From Phragmites australis (taxonomy: Eukaryota > Streptophyta > Magnoliopsida > Poales > Poaceae): 64,000 bases of DNA. The stretch is taken from the NCBI RefSeq assembly GCF_958298935.1, contig NC_084942.1, positions 1,495,501 through 1,559,500 on the forward strand, in the 5' to 3' direction. Each line of letters begins with the position of its first letter. The stretch's first letter is position 1. This document shows positions 10,829 to 24,700 of the stretch, in pieces. Below the pieces are notes generated by a model, which was not told the DNA's origin, made no database searches, and saw nothing but the letters and a program-made list of their open reading frames with translations. The translations under genes and the position numbers were made by a program.

Positions 10829-11978
10829 ATGAAGATCGGTCAGGACTTATGCTTTTCTGAGGATGAGCAGGGCATTCTGTGGTTTGGGAACCGTCTCGTG
10901 GTTCCGAAGGTTGAGGCATTGAGGAAGAAGATTTTCGATGAGGCTCATGATTCATTGCTCTCTATTCATTTGGGAAGCACAAAAATGTATCACGACCTCA
11001 AGCCGAGATTTTGGTGGACTCGCAAGAAGCGAGAAATCGCTCGGTATGTCTCCGAGTGTGATGTTTGCCGAAGGGTGAAGTCCGAGCACCTCAAGCCAGC
11101 CGGTACACTTCAGCCTTTGCCCATTCCTTCCTGAAAGTGGGAGGAAATTGGAATGAATTTCATTACCGGCTTGCTGAAGACCTTGAATGGGTATGACTTT
11201 ATATGGGTGATTGTGGACCGATTGACGAAGTCCGCTCATTTTCTTACCCGTCAAGACCACATTTTCGTCCAAGCAATATGCGGAATTGTACCTCACCAGG
11301 ATAGTTTGCCTTCATGGAATTCCGAAGAAGATTGTCTCCGATCGAGGCGCGCAGTTCACCTCTCATTTCTGGAGGAGCTTCCAAGAGGCTATGGACACCG
11401 AGCTTTTTCACAGCACAGCATATCATCCTCAGACAGACGGTCAAACTGAACGGGTGAATCAGATTCTTGAAGATATGCTCCGTGCGTGTGTTCTCACTTA
11501 TGGGAAGAGGTAGGACCTATGCTTGCCATTCGCAGAATTCTCCTACAACAGTAGCTTTCAAGCGAGCATCGAGATGTCACCGTTTGAAGCTCTTTATGGC
11601 CGAAGATGCCGAACGCTGTTGAATTGGTCCGAATCCGGTGAACGGACTTTTCTAGGTCCGGATTTGGTCAAGGAGGCGAAAGATCATGTTCTGAATATCC
11701 GTAAGAGTCTTCTCACGGCTCAATCTCGGCAAAAGATCTATGCGGATCGTCGCCGCCGAGACCTCGAGTTCTCAATTGGAGATCATGTGTATCTCAAGGT
11801 TTCACCGCTCAAGGGTGTTCGTCGATTCCAAGTCCGAGGCAAGTTAGCGCCTCGATACGTGGGACCATTCCAGATTGTTGCTCGACGTGGAGAGGTGGCA
11901 TATCAACTGGACTTGCCTCCGTCCCTCTCCGCCATGCATAACATCTTCAATATGTCAAAACTGAAGAAATGCCTCTGA
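10829..11978 (+). pseudogene. Integrase, broken
   Basis: The zinc-binding HHCC region is visible (SIHLGSTKMYHDLKPRF, then CDVCRRVK), followed by an in-frame TGA at about 11,132. The catalytic core restarts with MNFITG, where the first Asp of the DDE triad reads Asn. A frameshift lies near 11,270. The second Asp (SDRGAQF) and the Glu (ERVNQILED) are in a later frame at 11,286-11,513, and a stop precedes the C-terminal part at 11,523-11,978 (SPFEALYGRRC, then VGPFQIV). Integrase inserts the cDNA; this copy cannot. Confidence 0.88.
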
Positions 11979-12212
11979 GTTCCAACTGAGGTCATTGATG
12001 TTACACCTTAGGAGTTGCAGTCGGATTTGTCGTATTGCGAGCGGCCGATATGGATTTTGGGTGAAGCCGAGCGCAAGACGTGGAGAAGTTCCATCAAATT
12101 CATCAAAGTCCAATGAAGCAACCACTCGAAAGACGAGGCAACTTGGGAGCGTGAGGATAAGATCTGCTCCGAGTATCCCGAGCACTTTGAAGGCTTGGAA
12201 AAGCTGTTGTAA
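11979..12212 (+). pseudogene. Chromodomain-like integrase tail
   Basis: Reading on in the frame of the integrase C-terminus past its stop, the sequence gives IWILGEAERKTWR and IKFIKVQ, then after another stop DEATWEREDKI and EYPEHFEG, ending at a TAA. The pattern of a beta strand (IKFIKVQ-stop) followed by an acidic ATWE helix is the chromodomain type that defines chromoviruses and directs insertion to heterochromatin. Stops at about 12,009 and 12,153 break it. Confidence 0.7.
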
Positions 12213-12359
12213 ATTTTGCACAGTTGAAACATTTTGCATGTATGTGTTCATCGCCGGGTTAAATGGAAATGTGCATTGGATTCTATCTCTCACAGCGTGG
12301 TTCCTAGACTCATTATGCTCTTCTCCCGACTCGTACCGAATTTCGGGATGAGATTCTCT

Positions 12360-12372
12360 TAAGGGGGAGGTT
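12360..12372 (+). promoter_or_regulatory. Polypurine tract
   Basis: The run taagggggaggtt lies directly against the TGTCACGTCC start of the 3' LTR. In LTR retrotransposons this purine run primes plus-strand DNA synthesis. It fixes the LTR start at 12,373. Confidence 0.85.
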
Positions 12373-15300
12373 TGTCACGTCCCAAATTTCATAGTCACAT
12401 AATTAAGCATAATTATGCTTCTTAAGCATTATATTTAATTTTGTGTATTTTGTTTTGTGACTCTAGAGCGATTCGTTTAAAGTCATTCAGATGAGAGAAA
12501 GAAATTCGAGAGAGAGAAGAATTAAAGTCGCAGTTAAAACGGACCTCTTTCTCTCTAACATGTGGGACCCACCCGGCCCCACACCTTCTACACTCCAAAA
12601 GGAGCAGCTCACCTGCTCCCTCTCTCTCGTCCCTCACTCCCACACGTGCAGCACAGCTGGGAGGTCTCCCTCTCCCTCTCTCTCTCAAGCCTTCTCTCCA
12701 TTTCTTCTCAAATCCGAGCTCTAGAAAAGGATTGAAGGTATGCATGTGGTACCATTGCATTCTAGAGCTCATAAGATACTCGCCCATCCAATTCATTTTT
12801 GTTTTCTTGAAATATTCGAACCGGATTTGATGTCTTTTGGTGTTATTGGTTGAAGCACAAGGAACACCGGAGTTCTTCGATTTCCCTCCATTTCCTCCAC
12901 TTCCCGGCGGTCACCCAACTCCACAAGCATCTTGAGTAAGTCTCTTAGGCTTTCTATGTCAAGAATTCGTGGTTTGGTTGGTCGATTTCGAGTTTTAGCA
13001 AAGTTCATGAGTTTTTGAGGTTTTAGACTAAAATGAGGATTTAGATAAGATTTGATTTAGGAATTGAGTTGCTAGGTTGTTAGTTAAGTTCTAGACTCTC
13101 TAAACTCTCCCAAACATATCCCCTTTGGAGAGGAAAAGATCGCAAATCGATTTGGCAAAGTTTCCCCTTAAATAGGAGCAGTTCTGGAAAGTCCAGAACC
13201 TCCGAAAAATTGTCCGTAGGTTCTGCAGTCTAAAACCTCCGCAAAAAAGTGTGGATAGTCCGCAAAAGTGCGGAGGTTCCGTATAAAAGTGCGGAGTGTC
13301 CGTAGTTACTATTCATGAGGCGCGTTGAGGCTTGTAAAATTGATAATTAATTCATCCAAACTCCAAATGACATGAGACCAGTTGCGTTAGCTTCGTATGA
13401 GTGTGAAATATGTGTTAAAAATGTTACAACTCCAGAAAATATTTTTTAGAATTAGTAAGTTAATTAAATGTGTTTCAACTTGTTTAGGTCACGGTTAGTT
13501 GTTGCTATGTCCTAAAATTATGAAACCACTTTTGATAGCCTTGTATTAACATGCTCTACACATTAAAAATACTATGAGCCATGAGATGAGTGTTTGAGTT
13601 CCATTGGTTAATGAAATACGCGCCGAGGTTTAATGAGTCATTGAAATGGTTTTAATCTTTAACATTTCGTAATTAATTGAATCTAAACCCCTTATATAGT
13701 GTATGACCATGTTTAGGTAGAGTGTGTCTAGTGTTCAAGTTGAATCGATCAACGAATCGGCGAAAACACATTTCCTGTCAATGTCCGGAAGGTCTGCAAA
13801 AATGCGGAAGGTCAAGGTCCGGAGAAATCTCCGGATAGTCCGGAGAATCCCTGAGTTGCACAATATCCTGATGTTCCGTATAATTTTGCGGATAGTCCGC
13901 ATATGTCCGGAGGTTCTGCACTTTCATCAACTTTTCAAATTGGTTTAAATCCCAATTTTGTTCTAGCTCGCATGTTTGCACTTTTAACATGTTATGTGCA
14001 TCTTATGCATTGTTGCATTTCATCCATACTCATGGCATTGCACGCGTTATTCTTTTTAGAGAACGCCGATCCGCCGATCCCGACGTGCGAGGGCGGTCCG
14101 GAGGCACCCCACCTTTCTGATCCAGGGCAACAAAGCAAGCAACTAAGCATATCGATCCCTCTTGTGTAATTGGATAAGTCTAAAATTGATGAAATATGCT
14201 TATGTATGTATGCATGTTTAGTGAGTCAGTGTCGGGTACCAATGGGTAGAATCTATGCCGATTGTATTCTTCTTCCGTGAATACTTGTGTATTTACTTTC
14301 CTTGTAGCCTGGAGAGGTTGTCAATGTCTAGGTATGAGTTCGACTGATATGCTTAGCCATGCTTAGGTCGTTCGGTAGAAGTCGAATGACGACACATTCC
14401 GTTGTTCGCGAGCATAGGACCTCCTTATGGTTACATACACTTGTTGAGGTTGAGATGGTTGTATGAGTGGTGAGAATGAGACGAGGTGTGGGCGGTGCTA
14501 GGATGGTGTTTTATCCTGCCCGGATGTGGAGTTCCCCTGGGTAGGTCGGTAGAGGAAAACCGGATACCGTAGGCTGCTTGCATCGTTTAAGGCTGATCAT
14601 CGGGGTAGTTGACTTTAGCACTTGCCTTACTCACCACATGCCAATCTAATGGTAAGGCGAGCCGAATACATTCGCAGCTGTGGCTTTATGGCCATGGACA
14701 TCGACGGTGTGAGCGGGCGGGCTTGTAAGCGGTACTAATTTGTTCCGGGAGTAGTTTTAGTATCGCCGCGCCGAGCGATGCATGCCCCATACGGTTGGGG
14801 CTGGTTGGGAAAGGTTGTCATGAGTACCCCCTTGTGTCCACTTTAGCGGGTGGCACAAGCCATATGGTCCTCGTGTCGTGTGGGTCCAGGAGTGTCCCCC
14901 CTGCAGGGTGTATAAACAGTTCAAACTACCGCGTTCTCGGTCATGAGCATGCTACTGTTTCATTTGCACCCGGTCGTAGAGTTTCGAGTATGGTTTGTGG
15001 TTCGATATGTAGGAGATGGTGATGTGGGCACTTGTTACTTATTGATATACATGTTGTTACAGTTACACTTGTTCAGTTGTTAGATGCAGGGTAGTTTTCA
15101 TATGTTTTGGTAAAGTTTCAGTCGCTCATACATATATCTAGGATGCTTAGTGCATATGTTTTACTTAACCTGTGGTTCATCCTTGATAATGATCAATGCA
15201 TAATCCTTGGAGTCGAGCTATGTATATGTGCTCTATATGGTTTAAGTCTTGCGAGGACCTTCGTACTCATGCCTACGCTTTCAGGTACTCCTGTTGCTGA

Positions 15301-15747
15301 GAGAGAGGCTGTGTTTGGCTACTTCGTGCCCGCCGATGCAGGTGGTGGGCAAGAGTAGTGCATCCTACTCTGGGTGGTCGTGCTTTTGTGATGGAGCTTA
15401 AGGGCATATGGCTCCATCCCCCTTTTGTTGTATAGCTTTTAGTCTTCCGCTGCTTAGTTCTTTTGCTGGTTAGGAGTTGAGCAGGTTTTAGTCTCCTCCT
15501 AGCTCTCTTTTGCTGTAAATTGTGATAACTTATTGCATGCTTAAGAACTTGTAATATAATGTTAATTACTCACTCTTTCTTAAGCTTTGTTGTGATGTAC
15601 ATGTTGAAAAGGCATGTGTTCCGATTTTGGGCACAAAACACGTGACGGGACTACCGGGATGATATTCTGGTTAATCATCAAGGTTGTGATTATGAATAAT
15701 GATCCTCCTAGTGATCAATTAGAATATTATTTGGATGGTTCCTCACA
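12373..15747 (+). repeat. 3' LTR, 3,375 bp
   Basis: Starts TGTCACGTCC and ends CCTCACA. The segment 13,218-14,373 is absent from the 5' copy, and open frames in it are chance. The last 150 bp match, in reverse complement, the LTR starts at 19,921 and 21,737, showing that this family and the minus-strand element are relatives. The segment containing 'gtataaacagttcaaac' at about 14,910 resembles a TATA region but is unproven. Confidence 0.88.
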
Positions 15748-15752
15748 GTGGT

Positions 15753-16596
15753 GGCACACTTACTTTGGTTGTGTGCTCTACTGCCGTGCGTCTGCCGATC
15801 CTTTAGTTTCAGTCACGATGATGTCCGATGTTCGATGGGCTGCTGAGCTCGGTTTGGTGTGTGCTGCTTCGCACGTGCCATGGCCATGGTGGTTCTGACT
15901 CCGTTGTGGTGGTTGTGTTGCGCCTTCATGTGCATTTGTACAAGTGTGCTTACGCTGTGCTCGGTGGCGTTTGAGCGCACACATGGTGTTTGCGGTGTTC
16001 TCCTTGTGCGCGTGTTCTCGCCGTGGTCACCGGGCGGTGTGTGCGCTTGGCTTTGCCTCTGTTCGCATGTTTGTGTTGCATTGTTCATACCTCATTTGTG
16101 CGCTATGTGTGTGGTGTGCGCACTGGGTGTGGCATGGTGTGTGCATGCTCTGTTCGCGCACTTGTGTCCTGTGCACATTCTGCTTGAGGTGACTGCGTTC
16201 GCGTGCTGGTTCCCTCGGGTTGATCTTCGACGACAGCCTCCCTGGCCTGGAGCTGGGCCCCCTTGCTGTTGTGGCGTTTCCCCTCGGGAACTTGTCGCAG
16301 TGTGCCCTACGACCAGCATATTGTTATTGTATCTTTGAGAATATTCACCCTATCTATATCGGTAAAGATGAGTGTCCTTGTTTTCTAGGATAACGCATTC
16401 GTGTGCTTTGCCTTCGGCTTCAACTTTGAAAAGTAAGATTGTTCCCATTGCCTTTAAAGTAAAGCTTGTAATTTTTGCCATAATGTGTGCCTATATGTAT
16501 TGTGTGCTGTTATTGGGATTAAATTGCATGCTAGTACGGTGGGTTTATGATAATGAAAGCAAGCTAAGTGAGATTAGTGTGAAAGTGTGTTTCGCG
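15753..16596. other. Unassigned, right side of the chromovirus insertion site
   Basis: Continues the sequence interrupted at 6,046. A plus-strand open frame of 159 codons (15,859-16,338) is rich in Cys, Val and Leu because the DNA is a TG/GC-biased simple sequence; I do not regard it as a gene. No repeat or RNA gene is recognised. Confidence 0.4.
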
Positions 16597-17607
16597 TGAG
16601 AGAAACATGCCCTCAACAGTGTTTTTCTTATAAAGTAATATAGCATGAACATGCCAGTATACTAAACGTATACAAAGTAAATGAGACAATGATGTAAAGG
16701 AAAGACTGATCTTTATTAGTTCATTTGAATTCATAAAGTACAAGTTTTCGATTACATCAAATACACCCCCACACACGCACCTGACTAATACATCTAACGA
16801 TTGTGCCTTCTTGGTTCCTAGGGCTTCATGAAGTTCTCCGGTTAATTACGTCTATCTTCCACGGACAACCTCCAATTAAGCTGATGTGATGATCATCTTG
16901 TTGATGATCTCCTAAGCCCCGCATAGCTGTTAAAAAGACAATATAACAATAATAATGATAAAAATGAGTTAGAATAAAAAAAGGTTGGTCTCAGTATAAC
17001 ATCATTGACCATAGGCTACCCGGAGTATCATCGGTCTCATCTCATCAACCTCAGCTAAAGAAAGGCAACGACGACACCTAGCAGCACAGCACAATGCGTA
17101 ACTATGACCGGTATCGCAGACGAGCTGCAACCAGGAGCCCGACATTGCGCTTAGCTCACTAGTGTGTTCCCGACTTAGCCTCATCTTCGTTGGTCACGAT
17201 GATCAGCGCTATAAAATCTCAGACAACCCCTCGGACCTCAACTCATCATCGGCCACATCCAAAGGCAACAAGCAACACAAATTTGTTAACAACAAAACTC
17301 TAGGATGCCACTAAACTACGTTACAAAAAGACGAACTATAAAATTTCGGTAGCATATATACAGAGTAACGTAGAAGCAGCAATATAGAAGCATGTTAAGA
17401 ACATGATATTGTTCAAGCTGAACGATATGAATAAGTCAAATTAAACAACTAAACCACATGTTTAACATCACTATAATCCTATTAAGCAAATGACTTCATC
17501 ATTTAAGTTTTTAGTACAACATGACATTAAAGGATTTTGGGGTAACGTAGAAGTGAATGACATGCTGCTAGTCCCTTCTCTTCATGCGAGCTTCAAGCAG
17601 AACACCT

Positions 17608-17621
17608 GGGGGGGGGGGGGG
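17608..17621. repeat. 14-bp poly-G tract
   Basis: An uninterrupted run of G within the LTR-like remnant. The second LTR-like block has no such run at the matching place (near 39,395), so the tract probably expanded after the copies separated. Confidence 0.9.
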
Positions 17622-19920
17622 AGAAATTGCAAGAGTGAGATTGGAAAATCTCAGCAAGTAAACTACTTTAACAAGCTATTTAAACTATAATTATTAAAAT
17701 ATCAATTTAATATTTTAACAAGTATACGAGATAATGATATGATAATTATTTAGCAGGTTTATTCTATATAAATGTAAAGAGACACTTTTTTTGTATATAA
17801 GCATTATATGATTATAGTAAAACAACTGCAACATAAGATGCTAAAAGTAACACTAATGACATATGACATGGAACCACATAAATAAAAATAAAAACTTCTA
17901 AGACTTAAATAAGTATGATGTGAGGATGACCCCAGCAAGGACATCATGAAAAAATTGAAATCACATGTAACAATGTATACCAACTCCACAAAGATCATCC
18001 ACTTATAACCCCATACCATCCACAAGTAATAGTATTAATTAAATAACTCTATGCGATCCTTCACAACTAAAATCAATGTAAAACCTTCTGCAATGCAATA
18101 TGGTGCTTGTGAAAGCTATGCAATGCAGATCAACATATAACTTCACATTCTCTTCAAATCCACAATTTAAATGACACTGCATATGAACTTTTGAGAAACA
18201 TCACTTCCCATTTCACTTCCATAGCAACTTCGATATACAACACTTCCTCATGAATAATCTTCAATGATTGTAAATAAAATGCACATGTATGCAGTGCAAT
18301 GCATATGTCCACTGCCTTCATGCCGAACAAGGTATGAAGCTGCATCGTATTATGGCAATATATGATGATGTACCGGTACGAACGCAACCATAAGATCACG
18401 ACATAACTTCAAGAGCACTCCGGAATAGTCATATAACTCTCTTACCAACCTAGCGTATGCACTCCGGAATAGTTATATGACTTTCTCACCGACCTGGCTC
18501 AAATACAATGCAATAGAATGCAATGCAGATGATATATCACAATTGCAAGAAAAAGAACCACATAGTTCAACATCCTCCACATATCAATATATAAGGCATA
18601 CATAAAGGTAAATGACATAAGTCATGATCTTCTATATGTAGCAGCATAGATATAACATACTTTAAAATTGGCCAATAGACTATTCCACTGTAAGGTCTCT
18701 TATTAAAAAAAATATCTCTATGCAAAACATCAACAAGATAAGTACTACACTTACGCTAACTCATAATTCATCCTTTTCATCTTTTATATCAAGTATAAAA
18801 CAACAAGAATGTATTATCAATACTACTTATGATCATATAAAACAGCTCAAGTCATGAACTTCACTTGAACACCTACCTTCATGCTATAAGGACATAGGTA
18901 CAACTTTTATTTAGATATGAGTGAGACAATATGTCTATTTTATCTTCTATTTAGTATGGTTTTCAAACCTACTTCACTACCCTATCAAAGGTCATAGTAT
19001 GACCACTTCTGTAAGCTTCTACATAACCCACATTATTATCCTCATGTATTCTAGCCATTGAAAGGCATAAGGTGTGGATGTGCTAAAATGACTAAAACCC
19101 ATAAATAAGTATCATCGCCACTGCATTAAATTCCACAATCTATGTAACAAATAAGGATTATGACATCATCTTCAAAAATATAACAAAAGTAGACCATATA
19201 AAAAAATAATCTACATATACATATGCCATGTATGTGCATTATAAAATGAACCACGATATGAACTGCAAAAGCCCTCATATAGAAAATAACCATGTAGAAC
19301 ATACTCAACCATCTTAACATAATTACAACATCACTTAAAGTCACCTTTCATATTATTAAGTCTAAATATATGTACTGCATTTATGGATGGATGTAGTAAA
19401 AATAGCAAGTTAAAATTGTAGCAACAATCACTACATTCACTTACCTTTACCGAAGACGAAGACAAGCTATGCACACCTTGGCTCAGCACCACCTACTCAA
19501 GCACTCAAACATCAGCACCACTACACACCAAACAATATACGAACAGCAAGGAACATGGTCCTACACTCGGCAGCCCATTGAACAAATAAAACAGCGAACG
19601 CCTTGTTCGCTTAACAGCAGCAGTACTGCTTGTCTTTTTCGTATCTTTTAAAATACATAAGCTATGATAGCAAACAATAGCACTTCTGGAAACTAAAAAA
19701 CGAGACCTACTACTTTGATGAAGACACACTATTTTATTTTGGATGTTAAATAGGGATAATCAGCAGTTAAAAACTGACATAAGAATCTGACTGAAATTTC
19801 AGATCGTAAACTTTAGAAGACGGTATCTGATAAACCACTTGGCCAAAAAATGCAAACTAAGACTTTCTGGGAATCTATTACCTAGATCTACAATAACCTC
19901 TACAGTGGTTAAATATGATT

Positions 19921-20638
19921 TGTGAGGAACCGTCCAAACAGTATTATAATTAATCATCAGGAGGATCATTATTCATAAATATCACCTCAATGATTAACCA
20001 GAATACCGTCCCAGTAGTCCCGACACATGTTTTGTGCCCAAGATCGGAACACATCCCTTTTTAACATGTACATCACAACATAGCTTAAGAAAGAGCGAGT
20101 AATTAAAGTTATATTATAAGTTCTTAAGCATGCAACCATTTGCAATAGTTTACACAGAGAGAAACTACGCAATGAAAGATTAAAACCTTAACAACAACAA
20201 AAGAGGAGTGGAGTCATATGCCCTCAGGCTCCACCCAAAAGCTACGCCTCACCAGAGTAGGATGCACTACTCTTGCTCACCACCTGCATCGGTGGGAACG
20301 AAGTAGCCGAATACCGCATCACCCTCACCAGCAGAACCTGAAAGCGCAGGAATGAGTACGAAGGTACTCGTAAGACTTAATCTATATAGAGCACATATAT
20401 GTAGCTTGACTCTAAGAATTATGCATTGAGCTATTAGCAAGAGTACTCCACAAGGTTAAGTAAAACATATGCGGTAAACAACCTAGAAACATATGTGTGA
20501 GCATCTATACTTAACTCCAAAATAACTACCTTTCTACCCTGTAAATCACAACTTGAACATGTATGTATAGTAACCATAGTACCTCATCAACAAACTACCA
20601 ACCAAAACCATCACACCATAACCTTATCCCACATTCGT
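19921..20638 (-). repeat. Truncated 3' LTR of the minus-strand chromovirus
   Basis: Aligns with 21,737-22,455 until 'cttatcccacattcgta', then switches abruptly to reverse transcriptase sequence. It is the last 720 bp of the LTR in element orientation. The two copies differ at scattered positions, so insertion is not very recent. Confidence 0.85.
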
Positions 20639-21420
20639 AGCGGGTGAAGAAAGCCGTTTTCGGAATATCCTCCGGTCGGACCTTTATTTGATGGTAGCCC
20701 AATCTCAAGTCAATCTTAGAGAAGACTCAGGCATCGGTCAACTAATCGAATAGAATATCGATTCTAGGAAGCGGATACTTATTCTTGACAGTGACCTCAT
20801 TCAGAGGACGGTAATCAACACACATCTGCAGAGTGCCATCCTTCTTCTTGACAAAGAGCACCGGGCATCCCCAGGGTGAGGAGCTCGAATGAATGAAGCC
20901 CTTCGCAAGCAATTCTTGAATTTTCTTCTTCAATTCCGCTAACTCATTTGGCGGCATCTTATATGACCTTTTTGAAATTAGGGCTGTACCGAGAACAAGA
21001 TTAATATAGAATTCTACTGCTCTGTCGGGTGGCATTCCTGGCAGTTCTTCTGGGAAGACATCAGGAAATTCACTAACCACAGGAATATTCAGAAGATCTG
21101 TGGCTGTGGCAACCTTCAGAACATATAGGTGGATACCTCCCTCTCCAAGGTGAAGAGAAACTCGTTCACCCCTTGGACTTTTGAGGAACACAACTCTCTT
21201 GGCACAATCAAGTCGAGCACTATATTATGCTAACCAATTCATTCCTAAAATTACGTCCATTCCTCTAGTATCTAGCAAGATCAAATTTGCATAAAACTGA
21301 AGTCCCTCAATGAAAATCTTGGCCTTAGAAACAACCCGATAGGTTATTAACTTAGTCCCGGATGCATTGATATGGTGGGCGGAAGGCAGGGTCTCGATAA
21401 CTATATGGTGTCTCAAAGCA
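20639..21420 (-). pseudogene. Partial protease and reverse transcriptase
   Basis: Read on the minus strand, 21,416-21,225 gives the protease C-terminal strand MDVILGMNWLA. After a stop, 21,191-20,742 gives [37 protein letters not shown] and [14 protein letters not shown], all closely matching the plus-strand element at 9,237. The frame stops at about 20,740, continues recognisably to [12 protein letters not shown] and KTAFF, and is cut at 20,639 before the catalytic Asp pair. The protease active-site loop is also not preserved. It cannot encode a working enzyme. Confidence 0.85.
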
Positions 21421-21721
21421 TAACCCTATACGAAGATTTTACAACACTATACACGTAGAAAAATGCATGTTGTATGAGCAATAGAGAAATGAATGCATGC
21501 TTGATCCTTATCTATACGTTTCTCTCTCAAATGCATCATAATGCAAAAACAAACAACTCAAGGGTCGCTCGTATCCACGGTTTATACTTAAGGGCATAAT
21601 ATAGCAGGTTCATATATATTTACAGAAAGAGGCACAAATAAATTTTAGTGAGTTGTTTAGTGAGGTTGACATACTTACTAAACAACATCTTAAGTATTTT
21701 TAGGCTACTTCATTAAACTAG

Positions 21722-21733
21722 ACTCTGATACCA
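21722..21733 (-). promoter_or_regulatory. Primer-binding site (initiator tRNA-Met type)
   Basis: The reverse complement is TGGTATCAGAGT, three bases away from the LTR end. This matches the initiator methionine tRNA 3' end used by most plant LTR elements and proves the minus orientation. Confidence 0.88.
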
Positions 21734-21736
21734 CGA

Positions 21737-24700
21737 TGTGAGGACCATCCAAACAATATTCTAATTAATCATCAAGAGGATCATTATTCATAAATACCAC
21801 CTCAATAATTAACCAGAATACCATCCTGCTAATCCTGACACGTGTTTTGTGCCCAAGATCGAAATAAATGTCTTTCCAACATGTACATCACAACATAGCT
21901 TAAGAAAGAGCGAGTAATTAAAGTTATATTACAAGTTCTTAAGCATACAACCATTTGCAATAGTTTACACAAAGAGAAACTACGCAGCGAAAGATTAAAA
22001 CCTTAACAACAACAAAAGGGAAGTGGAGTCATATACCCTTAGGCTCCACCCCACAATCTACGCCTCACCAGAGTAGGATGCACTACTCTTGCCCACCACC
22101 TGCATCGACGGGCACAAAGTAGCCAAACACCACATCACCCTAACCAGCAGAACCTGAAAACGCAGGAATGAGTACGAAGGTACTCGTAAGACTTAATCCA
22201 TATAAAGCACATATATGTAGCTCGACTCCAAGGATTATGCATTGAGCTGTTAGCAAGAGTAGTCCATAAGGTTAAGTAAAACATATGCGGTAAGCAACAT
22301 AGAAACATATGTGTGAGCATCTATACTTAACTAAAAAATAACTACCTTTCTACCCTGTAAATCACAACTTGAACATATATGTATAGTAACTATAGTACCT
22401 CATCAACAAACTACTAACAAAAACCATCACACCATAACCTTATCCCACATTCGTAAACTCTACGACCGATACAAATAAAACAATAGCATGCTCATGACCG
22501 AGAGCGCCGCAATTCAAATTGTTCTTACACCCTACAGGTGGGTACAACTTTACCCATACGACTCGAGAACCATTCGGCTGGTGCTACTCACGAAAGTACA
22601 CACAAGGAGGTACTCGAGTCAACCTTTCTCATACCCAAAACTACCCACTTGCAATGCCCCTATGGCACCGGGGTTACCGCGAGCATGTCCAGAACACCTC
22701 TGGCTCCCCGTCACCTTGCTTCTCCTTTTCGTTTTCTCTTACGCGTCATAGGGCCACAAGGTAAGTGTCGGCACGGCATATAATAATCGACTTACCTTAT
22801 CATTAGATCAACATGTGGTGAGTACAGAAAGTGCTAGAGCCAACTGTACCGACGGACGACCTTAAACGATGCAAGCGGTCTACGGCACTCGGGCTCCTCT
22901 CCCGAACTACCCAGAGGACTCCTCCTGGGCAGAAGATACCTCTAACACCGCCCACATCTTGCCTCAATCTCACATCTTAACCATTCATCTCAACCTCATC
23001 TTTGTATCTATAAACAGTGATTAAGTCCTAAGCTCGTGAACAGCGGTAGCACTGTCGCTCGACTTCTACTGAGGACCTAAGCATTGCTAAGCATTTCGAA
23101 TAATCCTTTAAGCTAGAGAACAACTATATCATAAAGGCTACAAGGATAAGGATTCATCAGTAAGTCAATGTAGAGATAATGCATCAACATAGGTTCTACC
23201 CATATCAGCTCGACACTGAACTCAACACATGCAAACATACATAAAACATAATTTATCAATTTTAGACACCATTTAATTTGGACTGCAGTATGCTTAGATG
23301 CTGACCTTTCTACTCTGTGGTTTGCTCGATACTTCCCGAACAGAACTCGCAGAAGTGGTGTGCCTCGGTGTCGCCCTCGATAACACTCGCGTCACGCTTC
23401 GATTCTTCGTTCACTACTGAAGAACGCATGCAATGATAAGCACGAATGACATGCAATGATGATTGCTCCACAATGCATGATAAGGTGGAGATGCAATGCA
23501 TCATAACATGAGTTTTAAAGCCTCAAAATTTTCTTAATTTGGATTAATATTAAGCATCTACTCATTTTCCTGGATTCATTAAGCTTAACACAAAGCTTAA
23601 CCCAAATTTAGTCATGTCTAACATGAGGGTGATTATTTTTAATGAGAAGGGAATCAATTAATAAGATTTACCAAACTGATTTCATCAATTTTGTAGCTAC
23701 CAATATTTAATTATGGATTTATGAAGCTCAAACCTATTTTATTAACCCATGCAATTTAAATACACATTTCATAGCTCCCAGTATTTTTAACATGTAGATA
23801 ATGATCATATAAACCTAACCTAATTGGTTTCATGATTTTTAGAGCTATATACAATTTTCTATATATTTTAGAAGGTTTCAGCCGATTTAATATTGAAAAC
23901 ATATTCTATTTCGCATTTTCTGGAATTTCCCGATTATTAATATGCTCGCAATACTCTTTGCACACCCGGTGGGCTAGCCACTGAGGCTGACAGCGGGTCC
24001 GGGTGGGTTGACTCGGGTCAAAATCGGCTTGGAGCCACGGCACGGCCCAGCACGGCCGGCTGGCGGCTCGGTCAGCGTTCACCGACGGTGAGCGGCTGCG
24101 CTATCGGGCCGGATGAGGACACCAACAGCTCGAGCGTGATACGGGGATCCCATTCAAGGCACACGCGGCCAGCGGGCCTGGCCGGAATGGGGTCGGCGGC
24201 GGGCGGCCATGGGCAGCGGCGAGCTGTTCCCGCGGAGACGAGCGCCGGCGACGGGCCGAAAGGGAAAACACGCGCACTATAGCTATACGAGGGCACAAGG
24301 GATCTCACCAAGCTTTTGGTCAGCCGGGAAGAGCTGTGCGGTGGCGGGCCGATGGCGAGGTGCGGATGGAGCCCACCGGTGTTGGTCCCCAACACCGCGC
24401 GAAAGTCGATTCGGCCGGGGAAGATGGGGCTTCGCGCGGAATTCAGCTCGGGGATGCTTCGTGCGGTGGCGTGGCTGTGAGTGGAGAGGATGAAGACCAC
24501 CACGGTGAGGGACAGACCGGAGCTGTACGGCAACTGTGGTCACTAGCTCAACAGGGCGATGGCTCGTCTAGGCAACAACTTCTCACGGTGGCGCTTCGTG
24601 CTGTAGGGTCCTCACGGATGATCTCGCGGTCTCGTGGGCGTCTGCGCTGTGGTGCAGAGAGTCGGCAATGCTGGCGAACGCGTGCGAGCGTGGCCAGCTG

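Larger units (their letters stand above)
6047..15747 (+). mobile_element. Ty3/gypsy chromovirus (Tekay/Del-like), LTR to LTR, inactive
   Basis: The 3' LTR begins TGTCACGTCC straight after a purine tract, and the same sequence begins the 5' LTR at 6,047. The 3' LTR ends CCTCACA. Flanking 5-mers are atggt (6,042-6,046) and gtggt (15,748-15,752), a target duplication with one mismatch. Order inside is gag, protease, reverse transcriptase, RNase H, integrase and a chromodomain-like tail, which is the chromovirus order; the very long LTR (3.4 kb) fits the Tekay/Del group. Every domain carries stops, frameshifts or active-site changes. The end of the 5' LTR, the primer site and the start of gag are deleted. 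Confidence 0.9.

Noticed and set aside
15859..16338. 159-codon plus-strand open frame, Cys/Val/Leu-rich
   Set aside because: The DNA is biased simple TG/GC sequence, two other frames overlap it on the same strand, and no domain or start context supports it.
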